Origin: Austwickia chelonae
GTDB lineage: Bacteria; Actinomycetota; Actinomycetes; Actinomycetales; Dermatophilaceae
Direction of reading: 5' to 3'
DNA: 64,000 bases
NCBI RefSeq assembly: GCF_003391095.1
Contig: NZ_CP031447.1
Location: forward strand, 1,736,001-1,800,000
Position 1 is the first letter of the stretch. Every line of letters begins with the position of its first letter. This document shows, in pieces, positions 1-9,785 of the stretch. The notes under the pieces are model-generated. The model saw nothing but the letters and a program-made list of their open reading frames with translations. It searched no databases and was not told where the DNA came from. The translations under genes were made by a program, and so were the position numbers.

Positions 1-1072
1 CCTTGGGGCTGGTTCCGGCGATAGGAATCCTGATGCAGGCCGATCGGTTGCGTGCTGAGTACACCAGGTTGACCGGTGCTTCGTATCCAGGAACAAGCCT
101 GTGGTAGCTGTTGACCGTAGGGTTGGTGAAAGCCAACAGGCTCGGCGCGTGGGCCAGAAGTCCGCCGATGTACCAGCGAGCCAGGTCGGACAGGCCGCCA
201 TATCCTTGCTCGTCGTAGAAGAGTGGCTTTCCGTCCTTCCAGAGGCTCTGATGAGTATGCATTCCGGAACCATTGTCACCGAAAACTGGTTTCGGCATGA
301 AAGTCGCCGACTTGCCGCCTTCCCAGGCGACATTCTTGATGACGTACTTGAACTTCATCATGTCGTCGCCGCTGTGCAACAGCGTGTTGAACTTGTAGTT
401 GATCTCCTGCTGACCAGCGCTACCGACCTCATGGTGGGAGCGCTCGACATCGAGGCCTACCTGGTCAAGGACGAGGCACATCTTGTCGCGCATGTCTGCG
501 AAGTGGTCGACCGGCGGGACCGGGAAATATCCACCCTTTTGGCGAGTTTTGTACCCTTTGTTTCCTTCTGGATATTCTCGGCCGGTGTTCCAGTCTGCTT
601 CTACTGCATCGATGTAGTAGAAACTGGCTTGAGCGCTGGTCTGGAAACGAATGTCATCGAAGACAAAGAACTCAGCTTCAGCTCCGAAGTAGGCAGTATC
701 CGCGATTCCTGTGCTCTGGAGATAAGCCTCAGCTTTTGCCGCGATATTCCGAGGGTCTCGACTGTAAGGCTCATCGGTGAACGGGTCCACGATAGAGAAG
801 TTCATGATGAGCGTCTTCTCCGCACGGAATGGGTCCAGATAAGCAGTTCCGATATCGGGAAGGAGCTTCATATCCGACTCATGGATGGCCTGGAAGCCAC
901 GGATGGAGCTGCCGTCGAAAGCTTGCCCCACGGTGAAGAAGTCTTCATCCACAGACTGAGCTGGAACGTTGAAGTGTTGCATGACGCCGGGGAGGTCGCA
1001 GAAGCGGATGTCGACGAATTTGACGTCTTCCGCCGCGATGTAGTCAAGAACCTCTTGCGGTGTGGTGAACAA
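1..1072 (-). CDS. glnA: Glutamine synthetase type I (3' end off the window)
   Basis: Ligates ammonia to glutamate using ATP, in the cytosol. About 357 residues are present of a usual ~474; the C-terminus lies beyond base 1. Family motifs are visible: MQHFNVP near the N-terminus, the ATP/Glu-site block with GAEAEFF, the [16 protein letters not shown] block, [12 protein letters not shown] and, near the cut, an NRSACIRIP segment. I chose a TTG start because AGGAGG lies 6 nt upstream and the first residues ([12 protein letters not shown]) align with family N-termini. No ATG is available nearby. The adenylylation-site region would lie in the missing part, so adenylylation control cannot be assessed. 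A GlnR-type operator lies about 80 nt upstream. The RDD gene is divergent. Confidence 0.96.
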   Translation of the reverse strand, partial: MFTTPQEVLDYIAAEDVKFVDIRFCDLPGVMQHFNVPAQSVDEDFFTVGQAFDGSSIRGFQAIHESDMKLLPDIGTAYLDPFRAEKTLIMNFSIVDPFTDEPYSRDPRNIAAKAEAYLQSTGIADTAYFGAEAEFFVFDDIRFQTSAQASFYYIDAVEADWNTGREYPEGNKGYKTRQKGGYFPVPPVDHFADMRDKMCLVLDQVGLDVERSHHEVGSAGQQEINYKFNTLLHSGDDMMKFKYVIKNVAWEGGKSATFMPKPVFGDNGSGMHTHQSLWKDGKPLFYDEQGYGGLSDLARWYIGGLLAHAPSLLAFTNPTVNSYHRLVPGYEAPVNLVYSARNRSACIRIPIAGTSPK

Positions 1073-1137
1073 AACCGGCCTCCTCGTCGGCGTGCTCTCA
1101 GAGCCTGCCGTCAGCTGCTTGCTGCATGTATCACCCC

Positions 1138-1143
1138 ACACTA
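1138..1143 (-). promoter_or_regulatory. Candidate -10 hexamer (TAGTGT) for glnA
   Basis: On the minus strand TAGTGT lies between the GlnR-type operator and the TTG start, leaving a leader of roughly 60 nt. No good -35 is seen, as expected for an activator-dependent promoter. This is inference from spacing only. Confidence 0.4.
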
Positions 1144-1153
1144 GGGGATGGGG

Positions 1154-1191
1154 ATTTCTCGATCGTCACTCGGATGTTTCCCGAGTGTTAC
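1154..1191 (-). promoter_or_regulatory. GlnR-type operator upstream of glnA
   Basis: Read on the minus strand, four half-sites stand in the exact GlnR arrangement, each separated by 6 nt: GTAAC (1191-1187), GAAAC (1180-1176), GTGAC (1169-1165) and GAAAT (1158-1154). The published actinobacterial consensus is gTnAC-n6-GaAAC-n6-gTnAC-n6-GaAAC; only the last base differs. The proximal edge is 10 bp upstream of the candidate -10, where the -35 would be, so contact between GlnR and RNA polymerase is plausible. It could also affect the divergent RDD gene. Confidence 0.8.
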
Positions 1192-1265
1192 GGACGACAG
1201 GTTGCTCGTGTGAACGGGTCAGCTTTCGAGGAAGATCTACCGGTCACGCCGATTAGGCTGTTCAG

Positions 1266-1727
1266 GTGGTCAATCGTGAGGACATCGGATCCTGGCTCAA
1301 CGGCCCCCAGCTGGGGGGTGATCCTGAAGATTATCCGGGGCAGCGGCTCGGGCTCCCGCAGAGTGGTCCGGGGTCGATTGGCAGATTATCTCGGCGAGTT
1401 CCCGCCCTGCTGATTGACTGGGGATTATGTCAATTAATCGCTGTGGGACTGCTGGAACACCGAATCGGCCAGGGAGGGATCAGCTCCTTCGCTCCGCTGC
1501 TGGTATTTCTGCTTGAGAACCTACTTCTGGTAGGGACGCTCGGCTGCACGATCGGCCATCGGATATGCGGACTCCGCGTAGTGCCACTGAGCGGAACATA
1601 TACCGGTCCAGTGCGTGCACTCTGGCGAACCGTGCTTCTTTGCCTGGTTATCCCTGCCGTGGTCTGGGATCGAGACAGCAGAGGCATGCATGATCGGTGG
1701 GCTGGGACTTTGATCATTCGTACGTAG
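1266..1727 (+). CDS. RDD family membrane protein
   Basis: A 153-residue predicted integral membrane protein. An Arg-rich segment leads into LLIDWGLC (the Arg-Asp-Asp type region of the family), then hydrophobic stretches near residues 45-63 and 73-92, the conserved GHRICGLRVV block, and a last segment ending in DRDSRGMHDRWAGT. That ending is typical of RDD proteins. The start is a GTG; alternatives upstream are not excluded. An RDD gene beside glnA is a common actinobacterial arrangement, but its function is unknown. Transport or ion-exchange roles have been proposed for other family members. Confidence 0.85.
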   Translation: MVNREDIGSWLNGPQLGGDPEDYPGQRLGLPQSGPGSIGRLSRRVPALLIDWGLCQLIAVGLLEHRIGQGGISSFAPLLVFLLENLLLVGTLGCTIGHRICGLRVVPLSGTYTGPVRALWRTVLLCLVIPAVVWDRDSRGMHDRWAGTLIIRT

Positions 1728-1967
1728 GCATCAGGGCCTACTTATTAGCCTGCTGATCAGCAGCTTTGCGGTAGAAGGCGACTGGAGTAATTCTCTCGGA
1801 GCCCTGCAAAATCCTTCTCCACGAATTTCAGCGTTGAGGCCCTCTGCCATTTTTATATAAATATGCGCATAGCGGACAATCTGTCGACTGGGCGTGTCAA
1901 TGAAGCTGAAGAAAATTCGCCAGGAAGCCTTGAGACCCGATCGACTGACCGGTCGTCACCATAACAA
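1728..1967. other. Intergenic stretch without a recognised gene
   Basis: This forms most of a 306-bp gap between the converging RDD and DUF4191 genes. It is AT-richer around 1850-1870 than its surroundings. I see no convincing ORF, tRNA or repeat until the terminator hairpin that starts at 1968. Confidence 0.6.
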
Positions 1968-2006
1968 GAGTGGCGGGTCAGCACATTGCATACTGACCCG
2001 CCACTC
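1968..2006 (-). terminator. Rho-independent-type hairpin after the DUF4191 gene
   Basis: A perfect 14-bp stem (GAGTGGCGGGTCAG with CTGACCCGCCACTC) has an 11-nt loop. On the minus strand it is followed by TTGTTAT. It also faces the end of the RDD gene, so it may act in both directions. Confidence 0.8.
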
Positions 2007-2033
2007 AGAGGCCTGCTCTGTCCAAGGGAGACC

Positions 2034-2768
2034 CTAACGCCGCTGCCCCTTCATGCCTCGCATTCGCTGAGGGTCGATGCCCTGCGGAACAGGAGGACGC
2101 ATTCCGCCCATGGAGCGGAGCCGCTTGTCGATCGCTGGAACCTCATGCTTGGTCAAGACTTTCTTCAGGCTGTTCATCTTTTTGAGCAGGTTCTGAGAAC
2201 TGGTCACCTCCGGGCCCTTTCCTGCGCCCACCCGAAAGACATGGATAGGAACATTGGGTGCGAGACGAGCGGTTCGCTTCTGCTCGCTGACCAAAAGCTT
2301 CGACGCTCGGCCAGCGGGCCCCTCGGCAATGAGGACAACTCCTGGCCGCCCAATCGCCCGGTATATCAGCGCTGCATGGCGGGGATCCCGAGAGCCACCG
2401 GCATCAGCGGCCACAGGCTCCTGCTGATAGGACCATCCCCGGCGGATACCGCTTAGCGCTGCACCTACCTCGCCAGGCTGACCGGCGATCTGTTTGTACA
2501 CGCCTTTCTCAGCCTTTTTGGCCACCATCCACACGCAGGCCAGAAGCCCTAGCATCAGAACGAGAAAAGCGACATAAATGGGCTGCCCAATCGCCAGTCC
2601 CACAGCATATCCGACAGCTATAGAACCGAGGATAATAGCCGCAAGATATAGAGGAAGGCGCGGCTCAGCAGATTTGGCGAGGCTGAAGACCTGCTTGAAC
2701 TGACTGAAACGCGTTTTCATCTTTGCGATGAAGCCGGGTGAATTAGGGTCCTTCGCTGCGCGCGCCAT
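2034..2768 (-). CDS. DUF4191 domain-containing membrane protein
   Basis: A 244-residue protein of the actinobacterial DUF4191 family, which is typically encoded next to lipA as here. A basic N-terminus (KMKTRFSQFKQVF) precedes two adjacent transmembrane segments at about residues 38-60 and 65-84. A cytosolic domain follows, containing GWSYQQEPVA and RPGVVLIAEGP, and a very basic tail ends it. The ATG lies 66 nt downstream of the lipA stop, so co-transcription with lipA is likely. No catalytic motif is visible and the function is unknown. The conserved neighbourhood suggests a link with lipoylation or the envelope, but that is inference. Confidence 0.9.
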   Translation of the reverse strand: MARAAKDPNSPGFIAKMKTRFSQFKQVFSLAKSAEPRLPLYLAAIILGSIAVGYAVGLAIGQPIYVAFLVLMLGLLACVWMVAKKAEKGVYKQIAGQPGEVGAALSGIRRGWSYQQEPVAADAGGSRDPRHAALIYRAIGRPGVVLIAEGPAGRASKLLVSEQKRTARLAPNVPIHVFRVGAGKGPEVTSSQNLLKKMNSLKKVLTKHEVPAIDKRLRSMGGMRPPVPQGIDPQRMRGMKGQRR

Positions 2769-2834
2769 GGTCTGCGGTCATTCCTTCTGTGACATTGATG
2801 CGGTGGAGCAGGTGTGGTCAAAAGTTCTTGTGAT

Positions 2835-3857
2835 TTAAGAAGCGGCAGGGTTGTTGCGGAGCAGGCTGGCGGCCTCCTGCCTAGGCGCCGCATGGTCCCT
2901 TTCGGAAAGATGTGCCAGGTGGGCAGGCACTTCACGGCCTGCTCTGCGCATCGCCTGCGCCCAGAGGCGCCCTGCGCGGTATGAGGAGCGGACCAGCGGT
3001 CCGGCCATCACGCCCACAAAGCCTTGCTCCGTGGCGTACTCGGACCAATGGACGAATTCTTGTGGTTTCACCCAGCGATCTACCGGATGATGCAAGGGTG
3101 AAGGACGAAGGTACTGAGTGATGGTAAGAATATCGCATCCTGATGATGCGAGATCTTTGATTGCCTGTTCAATCTCGGACTCTTCTTCACCCATGCCCAG
3201 AATGAGGTTAGATTTTGTGACGAGGTCGTCTTCCTTTGCCATACTGATAACTTTCAAAGAAGTTTCATAGCCAAAGGCGGGTCTGATCCGTTTGAAGATT
3301 CGCGGAACAGTTTCCAGATTATGTGCGAAGACTTCTGGCCGAGCATCGAAAACTTGACTCACCAGTTCGGGCCGTGCACCGAAGTCAGGGGGGAGGATCT
3401 CTACGCCTGTCGTCGGATTGGCCTCATGGATGGCTCGCACGGTATCGGCGTAGAGTTTTGCCGCCCCGTCAGGAAGGTCATCCCGGGCCACCCCGGTGAC
3501 CGTGGCGTAGCGTAACCCGAGCTGCAGGACGGATTCAGCCACACGGCGTGGCTCGTCGAGATCCAAGGGTGCGGGTTTGCCCGAAGCGATATCGCAGAAG
3601 TCGCATCGACGAGTGCAGACGTCACCGCCGATGAGGAAGGTAGCCTCCCGGTCCTCCCAACACTCGAAGATGTTGGGGCATCCCGCTTCCTGGCAAACCG
3701 TGTGGAGCCCACCCTTCTTGACGAGCCCGTTCATCGCTGTGTACTCGGGGCCCATCTTCGCTGTCGTGCGAATCCAGGACGGCTTGCGCTCGATGGGCGT
3801 CTCAGCGTTGCGTGCCTCGATTCGAAGCAACCGCCGGCCGTCAGGCCCTGCACTCAC
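2835..3857 (-). CDS. lipA: Lipoyl synthase (radical SAM)
   Basis: Inserts two sulfurs into protein-bound octanoyl groups to make lipoyl groups. The 340 residues are near the usual length. Both cluster motifs are present: the auxiliary 4Fe-4S Cys set in [12 protein letters not shown] and the radical-SAM CxxxCxxC in CTRRCDFC. The conserved RSSYRAG near the C-terminus supplies the Ser ligand. The start is GTG with AAGGAG 5-6 nt upstream. It lies downstream of lipB on the same strand (157-bp gap) and upstream of the DUF4191 gene, the standard actinobacterial order. sucB, lpd and gcvT in the same neighbourhood belong to complexes that use lipoyl groups. Confidence 0.97.
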   Translation of the reverse strand: MSAGPDGRRLLRIEARNAETPIERKPSWIRTTAKMGPEYTAMNGLVKKGGLHTVCQEAGCPNIFECWEDREATFLIGGDVCTRRCDFCDIASGKPAPLDLDEPRRVAESVLQLGLRYATVTGVARDDLPDGAAKLYADTVRAIHEANPTTGVEILPPDFGARPELVSQVFDARPEVFAHNLETVPRIFKRIRPAFGYETSLKVISMAKEDDLVTKSNLILGMGEEESEIEQAIKDLASSGCDILTITQYLRPSPLHHPVDRWVKPQEFVHWSEYATEQGFVGVMAGPLVRSSYRAGRLWAQAMRRAGREVPAHLAHLSERDHAAPRQEAASLLRNNPAAS

Positions 3858-4014
3858 GAGCTCTCCTTATTAGATGGTGACGTGTCCGTTCAAGAGTACG
3901 CCGCGACGAGGGGTGCACATGGCGTGCTGTGAGGCTTCGCGTCATCACAGAGTAGGCACAATCGCCCGGTGCGCCTATAGATGAGTAAAGACCTGCCGCG
4001 AAATCAACTTGAGG

Positions 4015-4647
4015 TCAAGAACTCAGTATGCGCGCGAGATGTTTTTCGATTGACGGCAGAACTTCCTGAACGGTCATCTCGCGTCCGACCTCTCTGGAGA
4101 GAGTCGTCACCCCAGCGTCCGTGATACCGCAAGGAATGATGACCTCACCCCAGCTCAGGTCACAGTTCACGTTGAGCGCAAAGCCATGCATGGTTACTTC
4201 TTGGCTCACTCGAATGCCGATCTGCCCGATCTTCCGCTCCGGACGGCTACCGTCAGCTGCGAGCCAGACACCGCTGCGCCCTTCGACTCGGATCGTCTCC
4301 ACGCCGAAATCACCACAGGTCGAAGCCATCACCTCTTCCAAACGGCGTACATGCGCTACGACATCGACCGGATTACCTAGACGCACGATGGGATATCCCA
4401 CCAATTGGCCCGGCCCATGCCAAGTGATCTTTCCGCCTCTGTCAACATCCACGACAGGAGTTCCGTCGGAGGGACGTTCGTGGGGTTCGGTGCGTTTTCC
4501 TGCTGTGTACACGGCAGCGTGTTCCAGGAGCAGGACCGTATCAGGTGCACGTCTGGCAACAACGTCTCCGTGCAGGGCCTTCTGGCGGTCCCAGGCGTAG
4601 AGGTAATCGACGTAGTCCGGCGCGAAACCTAGATGCTCGAAGCGCAT
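4015..4647 (-). CDS. lipB: Octanoyltransferase
   Basis: Transfers octanoyl from acyl carrier protein to the lipoyl domains, the step before LipA. The family signature is complete: [18 protein letters not shown], then GRSGVW, the catalytic Lys in KIGQIGIRV, the MHGFALNV block and the catalytic Cys in IIPCGI. I chose the ATG at 4647 ([16 protein letters not shown]) because AAGGTGA is well placed and the N-terminus then fits the family at 210 residues. A longer version from 4704 adds 19 residues without a good ribosome-binding site. It is divergent from the kinase gene that begins at 4786. Confidence 0.94.
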   Translation of the reverse strand: MRFEHLGFAPDYVDYLYAWDRQKALHGDVVARRAPDTVLLLEHAAVYTAGKRTEPHERPSDGTPVVDVDRGGKITWHGPGQLVGYPIVRLGNPVDVVAHVRRLEEVMASTCGDFGVETIRVEGRSGVWLAADGSRPERKIGQIGIRVSQEVTMHGFALNVNCDLSWGEVIIPCGITDAGVTTLSREVGREMTVQEVLPSIEKHLARILSS

Positions 4648-4785
4648 GTGGATCACCTTAAGGGCCGTCGCATCGACCGACGAATCTCCCACCCATATCG
4701 GCATCTCATCTGCCTGTGGATAACTTTGCGCACCCTGCTGGGGAGGACGTCATAGTGGTCGAGCCGTCCGGCCGAAAGGGACAAG

Positions 4786-6462
4786 ATGGACAATAGTCAG
4801 ACGCCGACCCTCCCCGGGTTCACGCTTCATGCGCTACGAGGCCATGGAGCCACCAGCACCGTGTACTCCGCACGTCGTGATCTTGATGGTTGGGTTTGTG
4901 CGATCAAGGTTTTCGCTCACACCAGTGATGCACAAGATGCGGCTGCCCGAGAGGTGACTGCGCTTTCGGGAGTTCGGGTCTCTGGGCTGATCCGATTGCA
5001 CGACGTCGTGACTACGACAGACGGACGTACCGCACTGGTCCTGGATCTGGCCGAGGGAGGCCCTCTTCGCGAGTTCGTTGAAGAGCGAGGCAAATTGACG
5101 CCACGCGAAGTTCTCGGAGTGGCCCGATCCGTTTTGGCTGTCCTGGTTGCGGTGCACTCGCGGAAGATCGTTCATGCGGATCTCTCCCCGAGCAACATTC
5201 TGATTTCGGCAGATGGGCGAGCTGTCGTGGGTGACCTCGGCAGCTCCCGGTTCGTGGAAGAATCTGGACATTCTTCGACAGGCTCCGGGACTAGAGGCTT
5301 CATTGCTCCTGAAGTCCTGTTGGGTATGCCTGTGTCTGCTGCTAGCGACATTTACGCTTTCGGTGCATCCATGTGGACGATACTCACCGGACAGATTCCC
5401 GGAGGCCTCCTTGAAGATACGCAAGGAGTACCCGAACACCCCACTGAACTGTTCGATCTTCTCCGATCCTGTCTTGCCGCAGAACCGGAACGCAGACCTA
5501 CTGCGCAAGAAGCTCAGGCGATGTGTGAAACGCTGGGGCCGGACGAGCCGTTAAGTCTGCCGGACGGACCTGATCTCGGAGGGCGACTCACTCACCGGCT
5601 GCAGTGGCAGTCCGAGGAAATGGATCGCACAGAACATACAGGTACCTTGGCCGCTACGCTGAGCACCAGTAGAACAACGGCCAGACTGTCAGAAGCCAGA
5701 CAAGTAGGCCGACACCGGGACGGACGGAACCCGCACCCTGCGGTCGTTCTTGCTGCGACCTGTGCACGTATGGCGACCTGCTACCAGATGCGCATTGCAG
5801 CATCAGCAGTATTGGGAATCTCGGCCGGGCTGGGTCTGTGGTGGGGGACTGCTGGCCCGGACACCATCGAAACCGCATCGATCACGCGTCCTGTACCAAC
5901 GACGTCGACAACGAATCCGTCAACAGCAGGGGCGCGAGCGACGTCGACGCTGCCGACACAGCGGTCTTCCCCGCAGCCAAAAAATGAAGTGGCCACGGTT
6001 ACCAAGCCTTCTGCAGGAGCGTCGACCACTGTTCCTCATTCAGCAGGTGCCGCTGATAAAGCTCTATCAGGAAAGTCTGCGTCGGAACCGGCTCAGATCC
6101 TGTCTGGGGTTCTGAACGCCAGGGCCTCAGCTTATGCTACCGCGGAGGTCACCGCCCTTGCGAACTGCTACGCACCGGATGCGCCTGGATACGACACTGC
6201 CACGTCTGATGTTGAACGACTGCGCAGGGCAGGAATCCAGTACAGAGGGTTGGCATATGTCGTTCGAGACGCTTCTCCGATCACTGGCGTCGGGACGGAT
6301 CGACTTGCGGTGCAAGCCACAGTGGACACCAAGCCCTATCAGATCGTTCCGCAGGAGAAAGGTGACGGAGGAGTTCAGGTCCCTGCAGAACAGGGCATCC
6401 AACTGACCTATCAGCTTCAGCGCACCCCATTCGGTTGGCGCCTTGCTGGGATCGATCGTTGA
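4786..6462 (+). CDS. Membrane-anchored Ser/Thr protein kinase
   Basis: A Hanks-type kinase of 558 residues. The Gly-rich loop (GHGATSTVY) is near residue 20, the ATP-anchoring Lys is in CAIKVF and the catalytic loop is HADLSPSN at residues 130-137. A DLG replaces DFG and the APEVLLG block follows. The base and Asn of HxDxxxxN are kept, but the Lys two after the Asp is Ser. After the kinase domain come a Ser/Thr/Pro-rich linker, one transmembrane segment at about 335-355 and an extracytoplasmic domain of ~200 residues without PASTA repeats. That outer domain contains a YATAEVTALANCYAPDAP segment and may be a sensor. It reads into a shared terminator with sucB. Its substrates are unknown. It sits between lipB and sucB. 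Confidence 0.9.
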   Translation: MDNSQTPTLPGFTLHALRGHGATSTVYSARRDLDGWVCAIKVFAHTSDAQDAAAREVTALSGVRVSGLIRLHDVVTTTDGRTALVLDLAEGGPLREFVEERGKLTPREVLGVARSVLAVLVAVHSRKIVHADLSPSNILISADGRAVVGDLGSSRFVEESGHSSTGSGTRGFIAPEVLLGMPVSAASDIYAFGASMWTILTGQIPGGLLEDTQGVPEHPTELFDLLRSCLAAEPERRPTAQEAQAMCETLGPDEPLSLPDGPDLGGRLTHRLQWQSEEMDRTEHTGTLAATLSTSRTTARLSEARQVGRHRDGRNPHPAVVLAATCARMATCYQMRIAASAVLGISAGLGLWWGTAGPDTIETASITRPVPTTSTTNPSTAGARATSTLPTQRSSPQPKNEVATVTKPSAGASTTVPHSAGAADKALSGKSASEPAQILSGVLNARASAYATAEVTALANCYAPDAPGYDTATSDVERLRRAGIQYRGLAYVVRDASPITGVGTDRLAVQATVDTKPYQIVPQEKGDGGVQVPAEQGIQLTYQLQRTPFGWRLAGIDR

Positions 6463-6481
6463 GAGCTTCTCCGCAGGGAGC

Positions 6482-6525
6482 AGTGTGATGGGGGCGATGT
6501 CCGCAGGACACGCCCCCATCACACT
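6482..6525. terminator. Bidirectional terminator between kinase and sucB
   Basis: A 15-bp perfect stem (AGTGTGATGGGGGCG with CGCCCCCATCACACT) has a 14-nt loop and lies between two converging stop codons. There is no strong T tract on either side, but position and stem strength support termination for both genes. Confidence 0.7.
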
Positions 6526-6542
6526 CAGATCATGGCTTTCGC

Positions 6543-8210
6543 TCAGAGCTCGAAAGCGCCGCCTTCAAGGCGAGCCTTCAGCGCAGAGAGGAATCGCCCG
6601 GCATCTGCTCCATCGACCACACGGTGGTCGTAGGTCAGACAGAGGTACATCATCGACCGAATCGCGATGGACTCTCCACCCAGAGCATCCTTCACCACGA
6701 CAGGACGCTTGGTGATGGCACCGGTGCCCAAAATCGCGACCTGGGGCTGGTTGATGATCGGGGTGTCCTGAAGCGAACCGTTGCTCCCGATGTTGCTGAT
6801 GGTGAAGGTTCCTCCACCGAGCTCGTCCGGGCCGACCTTATTGGTGCGGGTGCGTTCGGCCAGATCCGCGATCTTGCGAGCCAATCCTGCGATGTTCAGG
6901 TCTCCTGCATCCTTGATCACCGGAACCAGGAGCCCACGCTCGGTGTCGACAGCGATGCCCAGGTGCTCTGCTCCATGGAAGACGATCTCGTCGCCGTCGA
7001 TACTGGCGTTCAGGTGGGGGAACTGCTTCAGCGTCTCTACGGTGGCCAGCGAGATGAAGGGCAAGAAGGACAGCTTGGCGCCTTCACGCTTCTCGAACTC
7101 GCCCTTCGACCGCGCACGCAGTGCAGCAACCTGGGACATGTCGACCTCAACGACCGCTGTCAGCTGGGCCGAAGTCTGGAGGGACTCGACCATGCGCTGC
7201 GCGATGATCTTGCGTAGACGAGACATCTTCTCGGTGGTGCCTCGCTTCGAGGACACCTCAGGTGCCGAGGGTACCGGTGCTGCAGGGGCGGCTGGTGCCG
7301 CAGGAGTGTTCTGAGCGGCGGGAGCTGCGGCCTGTTGTTTCGCCGAGGCCGCCTCCAGGACGTCCTGCTTACGAATGCGGCCACCGACACCGGTTCCCTT
7401 TAGGGAAGAAAGGTCGACGCCGTGCTCGGTGGCGAGTTTACGGACCAGCGGGGTGACATATGCGGCTTGGTCGCTCTCGGAGCTGTCCTTCTTCTCCGGC
7501 TCAGGAGCAGGTGCCGACTTTTCGGGCTCCTGCTGCGCCTCGGACGGTACTGGGGCAGTCTCGGCCTTTTGAGCGACGGGCTCCGGGTCTTTCTCAGGAG
7601 CGGTCTCCGTGGCCCCGACGCTTTCTCCGCCGATCACGGCCAGGTCGGCGCCGACGGGTGCGGTCTCGTCCTCCTGGACCAGAATCTCCTGAAGGATGCC
7701 CGCGACAGGTGACGGGATCTCCGTGTCCACCTTGTCGGTCGAAACCTCCAGCAGGGGCTCGTCCACCTCGATGGTGTCACCCACGTTCTTGAGCCACCGG
7801 GTGACAGTCCCCTCGGTGACGGATTCCCCCAGCGCGGGCATAACCACTTTCTCGCCCCCGGACACCTGTCCTGTAGCAGGTGAAGTTTTAGTTTCAGGAG
7901 CTGCCGGTGCAGGTTCTTCAGCTTCAGGCTCCTCGACGGGAGCCGCCTGAGATGCGGCCGGCGTCGAGGGGGTGCCATCTCCGATCACGGCCAGGTCGGC
8001 GCCGACGGGTGCGGTCTCGTCCTCCTGGACCAGAATCTCCTGAAGGATGCCCGCGACAGGTGACGGGATCTCCGTGTCCACCTTGTCGGTCGAAACCTCC
8101 AGCAGGGGCTCGTCCACCTCGATGGTGTCACCCACGTTCTTGAGCCACCGGGTGACAGTCCCCTCGGTGACGGATTCCCCCAGGGCTGGCATGGTCACGC
8201 GCTCGGACAT
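6543..8210 (-). CDS. sucB: 2-oxoglutarate dehydrogenase E2, dihydrolipoamide succinyltransferase (two lipoyl domains)
   Basis: E2 core of a 2-oxoacid dehydrogenase complex. From the N-terminus: lipoyl domain 1 (STDKVDTE, modified Lys), an Ala/Pro/Glu linker, a second lipoyl domain with the same sequence, a second linker, an E3-binding domain ([16 protein letters not shown] to [12 protein letters not shown]), and the acyltransferase domain ending in the catalytic [13 protein letters not shown]. It has 555 residues from the ATG at 8210, which has AGGAGAGG upstream; a longer frame to 8273 has no family counterpart. It lies 59 nt downstream of lpd on the same strand, so an operon is likely. In actinobacteria such E2s can serve both pyruvate and 2-oxoglutarate complexes, so the substrate is not certain. 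The two lipoyl domains share a perfect 203-bp DNA repeat. Confidence 0.93.
   Translation of the reverse strand: MSERVTMPALGESVTEGTVTRWLKNVGDTIEVDEPLLEVSTDKVDTEIPSPVAGILQEILVQEDETAPVGADLAVIGDGTPSTPAASQAAPVEEPEAEEPAPAAPETKTSPATGQVSGGEKVVMPALGESVTEGTVTRWLKNVGDTIEVDEPLLEVSTDKVDTEIPSPVAGILQEILVQEDETAPVGADLAVIGGESVGATETAPEKDPEPVAQKAETAPVPSEAQQEPEKSAPAPEPEKKDSSESDQAAYVTPLVRKLATEHGVDLSSLKGTGVGGRIRKQDVLEAASAKQQAAAPAAQNTPAAPAAPAAPVPSAPEVSSKRGTTEKMSRLRKIIAQRMVESLQTSAQLTAVVEVDMSQVAALRARSKGEFEKREGAKLSFLPFISLATVETLKQFPHLNASIDGDEIVFHGAEHLGIAVDTERGLLVPVIKDAGDLNIAGLARKIADLAERTRTNKVGPDELGGGTFTISNIGSNGSLQDTPIINQPQVAILGTGAITKRPVVVKDALGGESIAIRSMMYLCLTYDHRVVDGADAGRFLSALKARLEGGAFEL
7630..7832. repeat. Perfect 203-bp direct repeat, copy A (second lipoyl domain of sucB)
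   Basis: Identical base for base with 7981-8183 (offset 351 bp). It encodes most of the second lipoyl domain. Identity also holds at synonymous positions, so this copy has been homogenised recently. Confidence 0.95.
7981..8183. repeat. Perfect 203-bp direct repeat, copy B (first lipoyl domain of sucB)
   Basis: Partner of 7630-7832. It ends a few codons inside the N-terminus of the E2 protein. The sequence diverges at once outside the repeat. Confidence 0.95.
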
Positions 8211-8269
8211 TGACAAGCCTCTCCTCATTGTGCGGTCGTGTCGATCAGTGTAGAGGGCGGCCCCACAGT

Positions 8270-9652
8270 TCAACTGTGGGCATGCAGCGGCATACCGGCA
8301 AGAGCTAGATGTGCTTCGCCGAGCGCCTCATTCTGCGTCGGATGCGCGTGGATGAACGCAGCAACCTCCTCAGGCATAGCTTCCCATCCCACGACCAACA
8401 TTGCCTCTCCGACCTGTTCTCCCATACGCGCACCCACCATGTGGACACCCACGACGGGCCCGTCGATCTGCCTGATGACCTTCACGAACCCGCCAGTGGC
8501 AAGAATCTGGCTCTTGCCATTTCCCCCTAAGTTGTATTCATAGGAGGAAACTGAATCTGAGCCGAAGCGATCTCTCGCCTGAGTTTCCGTCAAGCCGACT
8601 GATGCTATTTCTGGATCGCAATAGGTGACGCGGGGGATAGCTGTGCTGTTCACCGGTTCTGGATCGTTTCCAGCAATAATCTCGGCCACCATCAAACCCT
8701 GAGCGAACCCTCGGTGTGCAAGCTGCAGACCTGGCACTATGTCACCGACGGCGTAGACGCCAGGGACGTTGGTCCGGCAATATTCATCGGCCAGAACGAA
8801 ACCTCGCTCCATCGTCACACCGACTTCCTCGTAGCCGAGGTTATCGGTGGCTGGGCCGCGCCCTACCGAAACCAGAAGCAAATCAGCAGAAATCACCTCT
8901 TGCGATTGCAAAACAACCCTGACAGACGCTTCGTCCTGCTCGACCTCAGCAACTGCGCAGGATGTACGCACTGAAATTCTACGTCGTCGGAAAGCGCGCT
9001 CCAACTGATTCGAGACCGACTCGTCCTCTGCTGCAACCAGCCGGGGGAGCGCTTCCACCACAGTGACTTCACACCCGAAGCTGCGGAAGACCGAAGCGAA
9101 CTCCACGCCGATGACGCCTCCACCGAGCACGATGACGTGCTCCGGTAACTCGGTGAGCTTCAAAGCCTGGTCGCTTGTCATCACACGACCGCCGACTGTC
9201 ACTCCGGCTATCTCCCGTGGACGAGAACCCGTGGCGAGAACAACAGCACTACCCACGAGCTGGCGAGAACCTACCTGGACGGTGTCCTTGGCGCTCAGCC
9301 TGCCTTCGCCTTCCACCAGGCACACCCCGGACGAATGGACCAATCCCTGCAAACCTTTGTAGAGGCGTCCCACCACCTTGTCCCGATAACGCTGGACTGC
9401 GGGAAGATCCACTCCCTCGAATACGGCACCGATACCGAAGGTCGAACTGCTCCGAACGGTGTCAGCTACTTCAGCTGCGTGCAACAAAGCTTTCGTAGGT
9501 ACACATCCCCGATGAAGACAGGTACCTCCGAGCTCGGCCTTTTCCACCAGAGCCACCGACATGCCCAGTTGGGATGATCGCAAAGCACAGGCATAGCCGC
9601 CACTGCCACCGCCGAGGATCACCAGGTCGAAACGGTCGGTACTTGCACCCAT
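8270..9652 (-). CDS. lpd: Dihydrolipoyl dehydrogenase (E3)
   Basis: Reoxidises dihydrolipoyl groups of the 2-oxoacid dehydrogenase and glycine cleavage complexes, using FAD and NAD+. It has 460 residues from the ATG at 9652, which has AAGGAG upstream; the open frame runs 25 codons further without a ribosome-binding site. The FAD motif [10 protein letters not shown] follows the start. The redox disulfide is in [13 protein letters not shown], the NAD motif is [13 protein letters not shown], and the C-terminal catalytic His-Glu is in [13 protein letters not shown]. It is first in the lpd-sucB pair. sucA is not in this window. Confidence 0.96.
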   Translation of the reverse strand: MGASTDRFDLVILGGGSGGYACALRSSQLGMSVALVEKAELGGTCLHRGCVPTKALLHAAEVADTVRSSSTFGIGAVFEGVDLPAVQRYRDKVVGRLYKGLQGLVHSSGVCLVEGEGRLSAKDTVQVGSRQLVGSAVVLATGSRPREIAGVTVGGRVMTSDQALKLTELPEHVIVLGGGVIGVEFASVFRSFGCEVTVVEALPRLVAAEDESVSNQLERAFRRRRISVRTSCAVAEVEQDEASVRVVLQSQEVISADLLLVSVGRGPATDNLGYEEVGVTMERGFVLADEYCRTNVPGVYAVGDIVPGLQLAHRGFAQGLMVAEIIAGNDPEPVNSTAIPRVTYCDPEIASVGLTETQARDRFGSDSVSSYEYNLGGNGKSQILATGGFVKVIRQIDGPVVGVHMVGARMGEQVGEAMLVVGWEAMPEEVAAFIHAHPTQNEALGEAHLALAGMPLHAHS

Positions 9653-9740
9653 GGCGGCATCTCCTTCGATGTTCCGGAACCACTGGGCCTGTCGCTCTCG
9701 TGAAGCAGACCGGCCCGCCGTGCGCATCCTCTCAGAAGAA

Positions 9741-9780
9741 CGGGCTCTTCGTCCGCCTATCGCTACGGACGAAGAGCCCG
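9741..9780 (-). terminator. Terminator after the acyltransferase gene
   Basis: A perfect 15-bp stem (CGGGCTCTTCGTCCG with its complement) has a 10-nt loop. On the minus strand it is followed by TTCTTCTGAG. It separates the acyltransferase gene from lpd, 89 bp before the lpd start. Confidence 0.85.
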
Positions 9781-9785
9781 AGTCG

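Noticed and set aside
6543-8210. The two identical lipoyl segments as a mobile element or CRISPR-like repeat
   Set aside because: Both copies are in frame inside one gene and encode lipoyl domains; there are no transposase genes, target-site features or spacers.
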